64,000 nt of DNA from CAWAHD01 sp963781785 (GTDB lineage Bacteria > Planctomycetota > Planctomycetia > Isosphaerales > Isosphaeraceae), in contig CAWAHD010000004.1 of assembly GCA_963781785.1 (NCBI GenBank), positions 744,001 to 808,000 on the forward strand. Reading direction: 5' to 3'. The first letter of the stretch is position 1; every line of letters starts with the position of its first letter. This document shows, piece by piece, positions 1 through 8,604 of this stretch. The notes beneath the pieces are model-generated. The model did no database searches. It was not told the DNA's origin and was given only the letters and a program-made list of their open reading frames with translations. Position numbers and translations under genes: made by a program.

Positions 1-1
1 A

Positions 2-466
2 GCGTTCGCGGCGAAACTGATGGCGTCGGCGGGGCTTTCCCTGCCGTACGACGAATTCGTCCGCGCGTGGGAAGACATCTTCTGGCTCAATGATCCGGTC
101 GCGCGATTGATCGAATGGCTCGACGAAAGCGGTTACACGCTGGTCCTGGGCTCGAACACAAACGTCCTGCACGCCACCTACTATCGGCGCAAGTTCGCCG
201 AAACTCTGGATCGGTTCGACGCTCTGGTGCTTTCCTACGAGGTCCGGTCGTTCAAGCCGGAGCGGGGCTTTTACGATGCATGCGTCGCGGCCGCGGGCGT
301 CCCCGCCGCGTCGTGCATCTTCGTGGACGACATGATCGAGAACGTGGAAGGAGCCCGGCGCGGGGGCCTGAAGGCGGTGCAATACGTCGACACACCGGCC
401 CTCCTGGCGGCGCTCAGGAGCTTTGGAGTCGAGGTCCCGCCGGGCGAGGGAAACATTGCGTTTTAG
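2..466 (+). CDS. HAD-superfamily hydrolase, C-terminal part
   Basis: The frame is open from base 2, so the gene begins outside the window; the first internal Met is at base 20 but is unlikely to be the true start. Visible HAD motifs are motif II (LVLGSNTN), a motif III lysine in SFKPERGFYDA and motif IV (IFVDDMIENVEGARRGG), in the order expected for HAD subfamily IA phosphatases (YihX/epoxide-hydrolase-like). The DxDxT nucleophile motif must lie upstream. These enzymes dephosphorylate small cytoplasmic metabolites; the substrate cannot be read from sequence. It ends 90 bp before the convergent pyrophosphatase gene, with a hairpin between them. Confidence 0.85.
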   Translation, partial: AFAAKLMASAGLSLPYDEFVRAWEDIFWLNDPVARLIEWLDESGYTLVLGSNTNVLHATYYRRKFAETLDRFDALVLSYEVRSFKPERGFYDACVAAAGVPAASCIFVDDMIENVEGARRGGLKAVQYVDTPALLAALRSFGVEVPPGEGNIAF

Positions 467-476
467 GGTGAAGTCG

Positions 477-495
477 GTCAGGCTTTCGGCCTGAC
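477..495. terminator. hairpin between convergent genes
   Basis: A perfect 7-bp inverted repeat (GTCAGGC / GCCTGAC) with a 5-base loop lies 11 bases after the HAD stop codon and before the end of the convergent pyrophosphatase gene. There is no U-tract on either side, so it may be a structural 3' end rather than a classical intrinsic terminator. Confidence 0.45.
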
Positions 496-556
496 GTCGC
501 CAGGAGGAGGCGGGCTGCAAGACCTCACCTGCTCGCGGCAGTTCCTTCTCACACCG

Positions 557-1084
557 TCATTCTGATTGAACGATCGAAAGCTGAGGTTTGCCCTCGATTC
601 CTTCGCGGCACCATCGTCTCGCCAGGACCAGGCAGGCATCCTTGGCACCTTTCCACCCGCTCGTCGAGGCCGCCTTACCTTCCAGAACTTTGTAGGTCGC
701 GAAGAAGTTCTCGACCTCAGCCAGCCAATGGTGCGGTAGGTCCTTGAGATCGAATACCTCGGCGAATCGAGGATCGCGCTCCGGGACGCCGAGGATCTTT
801 TCGTCCTCGCCGCCTTCATCTTCCATGAGCAAGACGCCGATCGGACGGACACGGATACGGCAGCCCGGAAACGTCGGTTCCTCGACCAGGATCAGTACGT
901 CCAGCGGGTCGCCGTCGCCGCAGCGGGTCCCGACGATGAATCCATAATCGCCGGGATAGTGCACCGACGAATAAAGCACGCGATCGAGACGAATCGACTC
1001 GGAATTCGGATCGAACTCGTACTTGTTCCGGCTACCGCGGGGAATCTCCACGATCGCGTCTGCAACCAGGAACTCGCCTGTCAT
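557..1084 (-). CDS. ppa: inorganic pyrophosphatase (family I)
   Basis: A 175-residue soluble family I pyrophosphatase, the normal bacterial length. It hydrolyses pyrophosphate to phosphate in the cytoplasm, pulling biosynthetic reactions forward. The signature elements are present: EIPRGSRNKYEFD near residue 13, the Tyr/Asp stretch VHYPGDYGFI, and the metal-binding DGDPLDVLIL around residue 57, followed by the DEKILGVPERDPRF segment. The ATG is preceded by GAGG at a short spacing. It follows a small minus-strand gene by 48 bp, so the two may be co-transcribed. Confidence 0.96.
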   Translation of the reverse strand: MTGEFLVADAIVEIPRGSRNKYEFDPNSESIRLDRVLYSSVHYPGDYGFIVGTRCGDGDPLDVLILVEEPTFPGCRIRVRPIGVLLMEDEGGEDEKILGVPERDPRFAEVFDLKDLPHHWLAEVENFFATYKVLEGKAASTSGWKGAKDACLVLARRWCREGIEGKPQLSIVQSE

Positions 1085-1132
1085 CGCTGCCTCGTTTCGC
1101 TGAGCCCTTGCGGGATGCGGGCTGTTTTTCTT

Positions 1133-1486
1133 TCAGCGCCGACGGAGCTTTTCGATCAGGCTCTCAAGGATCGCCTGCTGCTCGTGGACCTCGTCCTGGA
1201 AATCGGGTGACTCCGTGCGCCGCGCCTCCACGCGCGTGTCACGTCGCTCGCGCTCGAGCAAGGCAAGTAATTTGCCGTGCTCCGCCTGGTCCAGGGCAAC
1301 CCGAAACTCGGTCGGATCATCGTCTGGGGGCAGTCCGGGCATCGGCTCATCGCCGCGCGAGCCCGGTACGGCCATGCCCTCTTGCGGAAACGTCTCTCCT
1401 TGCCCGCCAGAACGGCCGGAGGCTCGTTCCGAAGCGGCAATGCCCATTAGTGATGATTCGTTTCCTTTTTTCTTGCCCTCGTTCAT
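1133..1486 (-). CDS. small hypothetical helical protein
   Basis: A 117-residue protein I do not recognise. The start is well supported: a strong AAAGGAG lies six bases upstream of the ATG. The first 60 residues are Gly/Ser/Pro-rich and probably disordered. The last 50 are strongly charged with heptad-like leucines (LLALLERERR and QQAILESLIEKLRRR), suggesting an amphipathic helix or short coiled coil. There is no signal peptide or membrane segment. It lies directly upstream of ppa on the same strand. The 284 bases upstream of it hold no gene that I can support. Confidence 0.6.
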   Translation of the reverse strand: MNEGKKKGNESSLMGIAASERASGRSGGQGETFPQEGMAVPGSRGDEPMPGLPPDDDPTEFRVALDQAEHGKLLALLERERRDTRVEARRTESPDFQDEVHEQQAILESLIEKLRRR

Positions 1487-1770
1487 CTCGATCTCCTTTC
1501 ATACGGGAAGTGTCTCGACGGAAGAGCACGACGATACGAACTGCGAGCCCCGTGAATGGGGCTCGCAAATATTGGGCCCGACGGCGTCGTCCCAAAACGC
1601 GGACGAACGGAAAACGCCGTCGGTCGAAAATGGCCTCACGCTTGATTGCTCGGAAACATGGCCTTGCCAGCCAGCCAGGCTGCTCGACCGCCGTCGTTCA
1701 TCTTGACGCGTCGTGGTGGCGCACGGGTGTTTCGGTCGAAGTCACACGCGATCCCGTCAAGTTCGACGCT

Positions 1771-4021
1771 TTAGCCATGGCCGTTCCCCTTTCCGTTGCC
1801 GCCCCCATTCCCGTGGCCGGAGTCGTTCCCCCCGCCATTGCCGTTGCCCTGGCCGGAGCTGTTGCCCCCGCCATTGCCCTTGTCGTGGCCGGGGTTGCTC
1901 CCGCCGCTATTTCCGCCGCCGTTGCCCTTGCCCTGCCCAGGGTTGCTTCCCCCGCCGTTGCCGCCGCCATTGCCCTTGTCGTGTCCGGGATTGCTCCCGC
2001 CGCTATTTCCGCCGCCATTGCCTTGGCCCGCGTTGTTCTCGCCGCCGTTGCCGCCCGCATTGCCCTTGCCGTGGCCGGGGTTGCTCCCCTTGCCACCGCC
2101 GTTACCCTTGTCGTGGCCGGGGTTGTTCCCCTTGCCACCGCCGTTGCCCTTGTCGTGGCCGGAGTTGTTCCCCTTGCCGCCGCCGTTGCCACCTCCTTTG
2201 CCGTGACCCGCGTTGCTGGCGCCGCCGTTGCCGCCTCCCTTGCCATGGCCCGTGTTGCTCCCCCCGCCGTGGCCGTAGTCGACGGCGCCGTACACGTCTG
2301 AGATGCCCGTGTGCTTGATCTGGACCGGGATGCTAGAGGCATTGTCGATATCGCTGCCGAGGTTGGCACGGTTCTGGCTGAAGCCGCTGTTCTTCACGCC
2401 CAGAACGCCGCCGGGGGAGTTGTAGATGCCGCCGCCGAGTCCGGCGCCGCTGGCGCCGCTGGCGCCAGCGGCACCGGTTGCTCCGCTAGCCCCTTTCACT
2501 CCGGCCAGGCCCGAGGGAGCGGTGGTGGTGACGCCGGTGCTGCTAACGCCGGTCCCTCCGATGCCCGGCGATCCCGGGGCTCCGCCGGCACCGCCGGCAC
2601 CGCCGCGGCCGCCGGAGCCAGTCTGCGCCACCCATTGCCGCGTTGGCGCTGAAGGTCGCCTTGTTGATGTCCAGCGAGCCGGCGTTGTAGATACCGCCGC
2701 CCAGGCCCTGCCCCCCGTTGCCGCCATGGCCGCCGGCGCCCCCCGCGCCGCCATTGCCCCCGTTACCAGCATTCCCGCCGTGGCCGCCGACGCTGCCGCC
2801 GGGTAGGTCAGTTGCTCCGTCGCCGCCATTGCCGCCATTGCCGCCGGCCCCGCCCGCCCGGCCGATTCCACCGATTCCGCCGGCGCCGCCGGCGCCGCCC
2901 TGAGCCACGTTAACAGCGAACGTGTCGTGGTTGACGTGGACCGTGCCGGAAGTGATGAAGAGCGCGCCCCCTTCGCCATAACCGCCGTTGCCACCGATGC
3001 CGCCGACGCCCCCGACGGCGCCGTTGCCGCCGTCGGTGCCGCCACCACCGGGACCGCCCACCGGTCCGCCACTGGTACCACTCGCGCCATTGATCCCGGC
3101 GGAGCCGGTCATGCCCGTGGCTCCGGCACCACCAATACCACCGGCGCCACCCTGGGCGACGTTGTTGCCGAATTGATTCTGGTCAAGGTTGATCACGTGG
3201 GCCGACGCAATGTACATTCCGCCGCCCAGGCCGTTGCCGCCGTTCCCGCCGCGCTGGCCGGCGACCGTGCTCGACGTGCTGGCCGCCCCGTGGCCGCCCT
3301 GGCCGCCGATGGCCGTGTTGCTCCAGAAGGTTGTATGGTTAATCTCCATGTTGAAACCGGCGAAGAACATGCCGCCGCCCATCGCATCGCCGCCGGTTCC
3401 CCCCGCGCCGCCCGAGGCCCCGACGGCCGTGTTGTTCGCGATGATCGAGTGGTTGATCTCGACGTTGCCGCCTGCGGCGTAGATGCCGCCACCCTGGACC
3501 GCCGTGTTGCCGGCGATCGTACTGTGATTGATCTCGAGGTTGCCGCTCACCACCTCGATGCCGCCGCCCTGGAAGGCATGGCCTCCGGAGATCGTGCTGT
3601 CGTGGACCTCCAGGTTGCCGCCGGCGACGTGGATTGCGCCCACGATCGACATGTCCTTGATGACCACATTGCCGCCCGCGTCATTGACGGCGACGCCGGA
3701 GGTGTCGACGATTCTGAGGCCCCCCGCTCGCGACCCATCGAAGCTCAGATTCCCGCTAAAATTGAGCGGCGTCGTGAGGTGGATGGTCTGGCCGGCCAGG
3801 CTGGGCGAGAAGCTGATCGTGTCGCCGCTCCTGGCAAGGGCAACCTCCCGGGGCAGCGAGCCCGGCCCGCTGTCCTGGCCGTTCACGACGGTCAGCGTGC
3901 TCAGGAGCGTGCGGCTCTCCAACTCCGATGCGACGGGAACGAACAGAGTCCGCGCCCACCGCGCCTTACGGCCGGTACAGCGCGCACGAGTCTTCGATCG
4001 TCTGATGAAGAACAATGTCAT
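1771..4021 (-). CDS. LExRxLLS glycine-rich secreted surface protein, one frameshift
   Basis: A predicted exported protein of about 750 residues. The ATG at 4021 has CAGGAG seven bases upstream. The basic N-terminus runs into VASELESRTLLS, the LExRxLLS motif seen at the start of many planctomycete exported giant proteins. Next come parallel beta-helix-like units repeating the pattern GGNLEINHSTI, each with a GGGIY/GGGMF turn, and long GGxGGxGG tracts resembling mycobacterial PE_PGRS proteins. The tail is tandem Gly-Asn-His-Lys repeats (NPGHDKGNGGG). The frame changes near 2626: the segment ending INKATFSANAAMGG continues in another frame as VAQTGSGGRGGAGG, consistent with one extra base. It is divergent from the ECF fusion gene. 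Adhesin or structural roles are guesses. Confidence 0.75.
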
Positions 4022-4439
4022 CGGTGGACTCCTGGTGCGAGAGGCTGAACGCAAGGTAAGACGAGCACGTCCGGGCGCATCGACATCACTGGGAGCGCGC
4101 AAAGACGACAATTCGCTCGCGCGTTTTTTGCACCTCGATCGTCGCCCCGACTCGCGGGTCTGGTTCGTCTGCATGTCCGGCCCGGTACGGACGCAGAGAA
4201 TCTCCCCAGCGCGGAAGCGGGGACCCATGCCGGCATGAGCTTGCTTTGAGGGTTTGCTGGGGCGACCGGCAGGCCGGTCATTTCCCGGCAATATCGCAAG
4301 CAAAACTCATGCCTCGAACCGGTGATCTCGCCGGAGCAAAAGCGGCAGCACCGCCGGTATTAACGAAAAAAGTTGCAGCAATTGGCCGCTCGACGGGAAA
4401 CTACAGGGAGATGAACCGAGGCCCCCGGGAGACGACCCG
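4022..4439. promoter_or_regulatory. divergent intergenic region with palindromes
   Basis: A 418-bp region between two divergent genes that must hold both promoters. It contains a perfect 12-bp palindrome CATGCCGGCATG (4226-4237) and a 6-bp inverted repeat GACCGG/CCGGTC (4263-4278), either of which could be an operator. GGGAG at 4427-4431 is the ribosome site for the gene at 4440. I could not assign -35/-10 elements with confidence. Confidence 0.35.
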
Positions 4440-7400
4440 ATGGCGACCGAGACACTCACGCACGCCTACACCCAGCTCGAAACACTGTTCAACCACGGAG
4501 TGCTGGGCAGCTTGACCGATGGCGAATTGCTGGCTCGATTCCTGAGCGGGGACGCTCCGTCGGCCGAGGCAGCGTTTGCGATTCTGGTCGAACGGCACGG
4601 GCCCATGGTGATGCGAGTGTGCAATAGCGCGCTGGGCACCACTCACGACGCTGAGGACGCCTCGCAGGCCGTGTTCCTCGTCCTGGCCCGTCGCGCCCGA
4701 TCGTTGCGCCGTCGCGACTCGGCGGCAAGCTGGCTCTATGGCGTTGCCCGCCGGGTCGCGGCGCGAGCCCGTCGCGACGACGCCCGCCGCAAGAAGCATG
4801 AGCGGAGGAAAGCCGAAATGGCAGCAAATCAGAGAGAGACACCGGTTGTCTCCGACGCCGGCCCGGGAGTCTACGAGGAGATTGACAGACTGCCGGAAAT
4901 CTATCGGTCCGCCGTGGTACTTTGTTACCTTGAAGCGCTATCACACGAGCAGGCCGCGAGCCGGCTGGGTTGTCCGCTGAGAACGCTCCAGAGCCGGCTC
5001 CTGCGCGGAAAAGAACGGCTCCGCGACCGCCTCGCGCGGCGGGGGGGCGGCTTGCCCGCGGTTCTTCCTCCGCTGACGAGTTCGCTGCCCCCGTCGGCGG
5101 CGTGGGTGAAAAGCACGGCCTTGGCGGCACGGGCCTTCGCTGCCGGCCAGGCCCCTCTTGCCACAGCCGGCGTCTCGGCCGCGACGATCTCCCTGGCCCG
5201 GTCAACCCTTCAGGCTGGGGTTCTCGTGCCGAGGCTTTTCGCCGGCGCAGTCCTGACGGCGGGCCTTGCCGTCCTTGTCGTCGCGGTCGCCCGCGCTCGG
5301 TTCCATACCGATCCCGTCCCTGCTCCGTCGCAAGCCAGCGAGCCCAGGGCGGCGGCCCAGCCCAAAATAGACCGGAATAACCGCACCCTCGTTCTGACGG
5401 TCGTCAATCGCGATTCCAGGGTGCCCATCGAAGGGGCCGAGGTGACCGTGGAGATCGATTCGGGCGCGCGGGCGGGCCTTGGGGGAGACCCTGAGGTGAT
5501 GAAGCGGCTGGCAACCGACACTGACGGACGGTGCACGATCGAGTTCCCGCGAGTCTTGCCCAAAGAGATCTACATCACGGCCAGGAAGGCCGGTTACGCC
5601 AACCGGGCATACGGGCCTCTTTTTGAGCCGGGAGGGCCCGCGATTCCAGGCAGCCACACGATCGGGATGGAGCGTGGACTCACAATCGGCGGGTTCGTGA
5701 AGACAAAGGGCGGCAAGGCGGTCGCGGGCGCCACGGTGGTCATCATGGCAAGGGCAGGAGCCGACAGCTCGCCCGATTGGACCTACGTGCCAAATGTGAA
5801 GGTGACGACCGACAAAGAGGGGCGCTGGCTCTTCAGCGAAATGCCCTCGGGCTGGCGCAATTTGTACACCAGGGTTGCCCATCCCGATTACGTCCCCACA
5901 TTCATGGAGCGCGATGTCCCGACGCCGAGCGACCTATTGCTCAAGGCGAGGAAGGCCGAGATGGTCCTGGATGAAGGGCTCGCGCTGGCGGGCAGGGTGG
6001 TCGACGACAAGGGCCGGCCGCTCGCCGGTGCGAAGATCGCGCTGGGAGCCGATCGCCGATTCAGGCAAAGCGACTTCCCCAGTGCGCTGACGGATGCCGA
6101 GGGCCGCTTCCGGTTCGGTCACGTGACTTCCGGCACGCACACCGTCACCGCCCAGTCGCCCGGCCGGGCACCGGAGCTGGCTGACGTGGTCGTCGCGCCC
6201 GGAATGAAACCCATCGAGCTCCGGCTGGATCCCGGCCAGGTGATCCGCGGACGGGTCGTCAACCCGCAGGGCAAACCGCTCGAGGGCGTGACCGTCGAGG
6301 CCATGAACTGGAAGGGGCATTCCTCACTTGACTGGATGACGAAGACTGACGGCGAGGGCCGTTTCACCTGGGATTCGGCCCCGGCCGAACCGGTGCTGCT
6401 GACATTGACCAAACCCGGTTTCACGATGGTTGGTCAGAGAGAGTTCCAGGCCGGCAAGGGCGAAACGAGCGTCACGATGTATCCGCCGCTGCGCGTTCGG
6501 GGCAAAGTCACGGATGCGAGGACGGGGCGACCGATCGAGCAATTCAAGGTGGTGCATGGCAATTACTATCGACACGCGAACCAGGACGGAGCACTTCAGA
6601 ACGTCAACTGGGAGGGCACCGGGCCGGGGACAGAATTCACCGACGGGACATACGAGGTCGAGCACTCACACCCTGGCGTATTGGCCGTGGCCGTGCGGGT
6701 CCAGGCCAACGGTTACAAGCCGGCTACGTCTGCGCCCTTCAAGATGGAGGCCGGGGATGCCGCGTTCGATGCCCGGCTCGAGCCGGGGGTCGGCCCATTC
6801 GGGGTGGTGCGCGGGCTTCACGGCCAGCCAATCGCGGGCGCCGCGGTGATCCTGTCCACGAAATCGTTGCGGGCCCAGCTCTACAACGGCAAGTTTCACG
6901 AGAGGGCCTACCCCGAGGTACGCACCGGCGCCGACGGCCGGTTCAGCTTCCCACCCCAGACCGAACCATTTCGCGTGTTCGTCGATCACCCAACCGGCTT
7001 TGCCGAGGCCGACGAGAAAATGTTCGCGGCACGATCGGATCTCACCATTCGGCCCTGGGGGCGCGTCGAGGGGACGGTGCAAGTCGGTAAGAGTCCTGCT
7101 TCTGGAGCGCCGATCCGTCTCTCCGAGACGGACAATCGCTGGGCCCCGGATGAGGCCATGCCGATCACGCAGGGCCAGGAGCAAATCGCCGACGCCCGGG
7201 GCCGCTACGTGTTCGAGCGCGTTATCCCGGCGAGGCTCTCCGTGAGTCGGCTCTTTCGGCTCGAGCGGTCGACCTTTCACACCGGCACCGGCTATCCCCG
7301 GACCGTGACGGTCAAACCGGACAAAACGACCTGGGTGGATCTCGGCGGCACCGGCCGGCCGGTGGTCGGCCGCTTTATTCTGCCGACGGGAATCAAGGCC

Positions 7401-7781
7401 GGAGCGATCTTCCCCTACTACAATCAAACCCTGGAGCGGATCCGTCCGGAGCCGCCATATCCCGCGATCCTGAGCGTTAAAGAGCGCGAAGGGTGGCTCG
7501 CCGAATGGCTGGCGACCGCCCAGGGTGAGGCGTATGCCAGCTCCGAGCAGGTTTTCGATACGAACGTGCGTCCCGACGGCAGCTTCCGCATCGAAGACGT
7601 GCCCGCAGGCAAGTACCGGCTCCATGCCGAGGTGCATGAGCCGGGTAATGGCGTGCCCGGTTACTACGGGCCGGAGCTCGCGAGCATCAACACCGAGATC
7701 GCCGTGCCCGAGATTCCCGGCGGCCGGTCCGACATGCCACTGGATCTCGGCACAATCGAGCTCAAGCGATCCAAGCCGTGA
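4440..7781 (+). CDS. membrane-tethered ECF sigma factor with carboxypeptidase-regulatory-like domains
   Basis: A 1113-residue fusion. Residues ~45-115 are ECF sigma region 2 (AFAILVERHGPMVMRVC, then DAEDASQAVFLVLARRA) and residues ~145-200 are region 4 with the helix-turn-helix (LSHEQAASRLGCPLRTLQSR). An Ala-rich linker leads to one hydrophobic segment at ~261-285 (VLVPRLFAGAVLTAGLAVLV). After it, ~800 residues form repeated carboxypeptidase-D-regulatory-like beta-sandwich units, each with a turn of the type G.V.D..G.PL.GA and TDAEGRFRF or similar. The topology suggests a cytoplasmic sigma head anchored in the membrane with an extracytoplasmic sensor or carbohydrate-binding tail. Long C-terminal extensions are known in planctomycete ECF factors; the mechanism here is inferred. 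No anti-sigma gene is adjacent. Confidence 0.88.
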   Translation: MATETLTHAYTQLETLFNHGVLGSLTDGELLARFLSGDAPSAEAAFAILVERHGPMVMRVCNSALGTTHDAEDASQAVFLVLARRARSLRRRDSAASWLYGVARRVAARARRDDARRKKHERRKAEMAANQRETPVVSDAGPGVYEEIDRLPEIYRSAVVLCYLEALSHEQAASRLGCPLRTLQSRLLRGKERLRDRLARRGGGLPAVLPPLTSSLPPSAAWVKSTALAARAFAAGQAPLATAGVSAATISLARSTLQAGVLVPRLFAGAVLTAGLAVLVVAVARARFHTDPVPAPSQASEPRAAAQPKIDRNNRTLVLTVVNRDSRVPIEGAEVTVEIDSGARAGLGGDPEVMKRLATDTDGRCTIEFPRVLPKEIYITARKAGYANRAYGPLFEPGGPAIPGSHTIGMERGLTIGGFVKTKGGKAVAGATVVIMARAGADSSPDWTYVPNVKVTTDKEGRWLFSEMPSGWRNLYTRVAHPDYVPTFMERDVPTPSDLLLKARKAEMVLDEGLALAGRVVDDKGRPLAGAKIALGADRRFRQSDFPSALTDAEGRFRFGHVTSGTHTVTAQSPGRAPELADVVVAPGMKPIELRLDPGQVIRGRVVNPQGKPLEGVTVEAMNWKGHSSLDWMTKTDGEGRFTWDSAPAEPVLLTLTKPGFTMVGQREFQAGKGETSVTMYPPLRVRGKVTDARTGRPIEQFKVVHGNYYRHANQDGALQNVNWEGTGPGTEFTDGTYEVEHSHPGVLAVAVRVQANGYKPATSAPFKMEAGDAAFDARLEPGVGPFGVVRGLHGQPIAGAAVILSTKSLRAQLYNGKFHERAYPEVRTGADGRFSFPPQTEPFRVFVDHPTGFAEADEKMFAARSDLTIRPWGRVEGTVQVGKSPASGAPIRLSETDNRWAPDEAMPITQGQEQIADARGRYVFERVIPARLSVSRLFRLERSTFHTGTGYPRTVTVKPDKTTWVDLGGTGRPVVGRFILPTGIKAGAIFPYYNQTLERIRPEPPYPAILSVKEREGWLAEWLATAQGEAYASSEQVFDTNVRPDGSFRIEDVPAGKYRLHAEVHEPGNGVPGYYGPELASINTEIAVPEIPGGRSDMPLDLGTIELKRSKP

Positions 7782-7784
7782 AAA

Positions 7785-7809
7785 GGTGTCGGGAACCGTT
7801 TCTGACACC
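7785..7809 (+). terminator. hairpin after ECF fusion gene
   Basis: GGTGTC (7785-7790) and GACACC (7804-7809) form a 6-bp stem four bases after the stop codon, preceded by AAAA and followed by ATTTCCC. The position fits a 3' end of the upstream gene; the loop is 13 bases and the U-tract is short. Confidence 0.4.
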
Positions 7810-7954
7810 ATTTCCCTGTCCCTGAACGGTTCAAAGCTTGGGGCGACCGCCAGGAATTCATCGACCGGGGATTTGGTCGCGGCAGGGGATTTGATAAAAT
7901 CGATCGATCACAGGGCGAAGGCAGAGTGGAGGGGAGAGACTGGAGGATCGCAGG

Positions 7955-8587
7955 ATGGCCACGCAACCCGAGAAGATCGAGCCGCCGCCCGGTTTGACGT
8001 ACGGCGAGCCGGTGTGGGGCATCGCTCAGCTTTACCCCGCTCAGGGGTGCTGGAGCGAGCGCGAATACCTGGACCTCAACACCAATCATCGCATTGAGTT
8101 TTCCCACGGTTACGTCGAGTTCCTACCAGTGCCGACGCTCAGTCATGAGCTCATCGCGCTGTTCCTCTACCGGCTGCTGGAATCCTACGTCGTGAGCAGG
8201 GGGCTCGGCACTGTTCTCGCCGCAGGGTACAAGGTTCGCGTCTGGGAGGAGAAGTATCGTCTGCCCGACGTCCTTTTTGTCTCCTCTGAGCACGCGTCGT
8301 GGATGAGCGAGGATTATTCCGCCGGCGCCGACCTGGTGATGGAAGTCGTCAGCGGCAGCCCCAGCGACCGCCATCGCGATCTGGTGGAGAAGCGGGAGGC
8401 GTATGCCAGGGCCGGCATCCCCGAGTACTGGATTGTCGACCCCGAGGACGGGCAAATCACCGTCCTGACACTTGATGGCACCGCATACCGCGTGCACTGT
8501 GTGTTCACCCGTGGCGACCGGGCGACCTCCAGACTGCTGCCGGACTTCAGCGTGGACGTGACTGACGCCCTGGCCGCGAAACGATGA
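7955..8587 (+). CDS. Uma2-family (DUF820) PD-(D/E)XK protein
   Basis: A 210-residue protein of the Uma2 family, greatly expanded in planctomycetes and cyanobacteria and predicted to have a restriction-endonuclease-like fold. Family features are visible: an N-terminal YLDLNTNHRIEFSHGYVEF segment, the core strand RLPDVLFVS (catalytic Asp), DLVMEVVS (catalytic Glu), then KREAYARAGIPEYWIVDPEDGQI with the conserved lysine. A GGAGG lies upstream of the ATG. The biological role of the family is unsettled; it is often linked to mobile or defence DNA. It stands alone, 173 bp after the ECF fusion gene. Confidence 0.9.
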   Translation: MATQPEKIEPPPGLTYGEPVWGIAQLYPAQGCWSEREYLDLNTNHRIEFSHGYVEFLPVPTLSHELIALFLYRLLESYVVSRGLGTVLAAGYKVRVWEEKYRLPDVLFVSSEHASWMSEDYSAGADLVMEVVSGSPSDRHRDLVEKREAYARAGIPEYWIVDPEDGQITVLTLDGTAYRVHCVFTRGDRATSRLLPDFSVDVTDALAAKR

Positions 8588-8604
8588 CCGTGATTGGTGT
8601 CGGT

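Noticed and set aside
1708..2370. Plus-strand and second minus-strand frames with Pro/Ala/Arg-rich products over the glycine-rich gene
   Set aside because: They are low-complexity shadows of the GGNGGG repeats on the coding frame.
2620..2632. Programmed frameshifting in the glycine-rich gene
   Set aside because: No slippery heptamer or downstream structure is evident, and similar single-base breaks occur in unrelated genes nearby.
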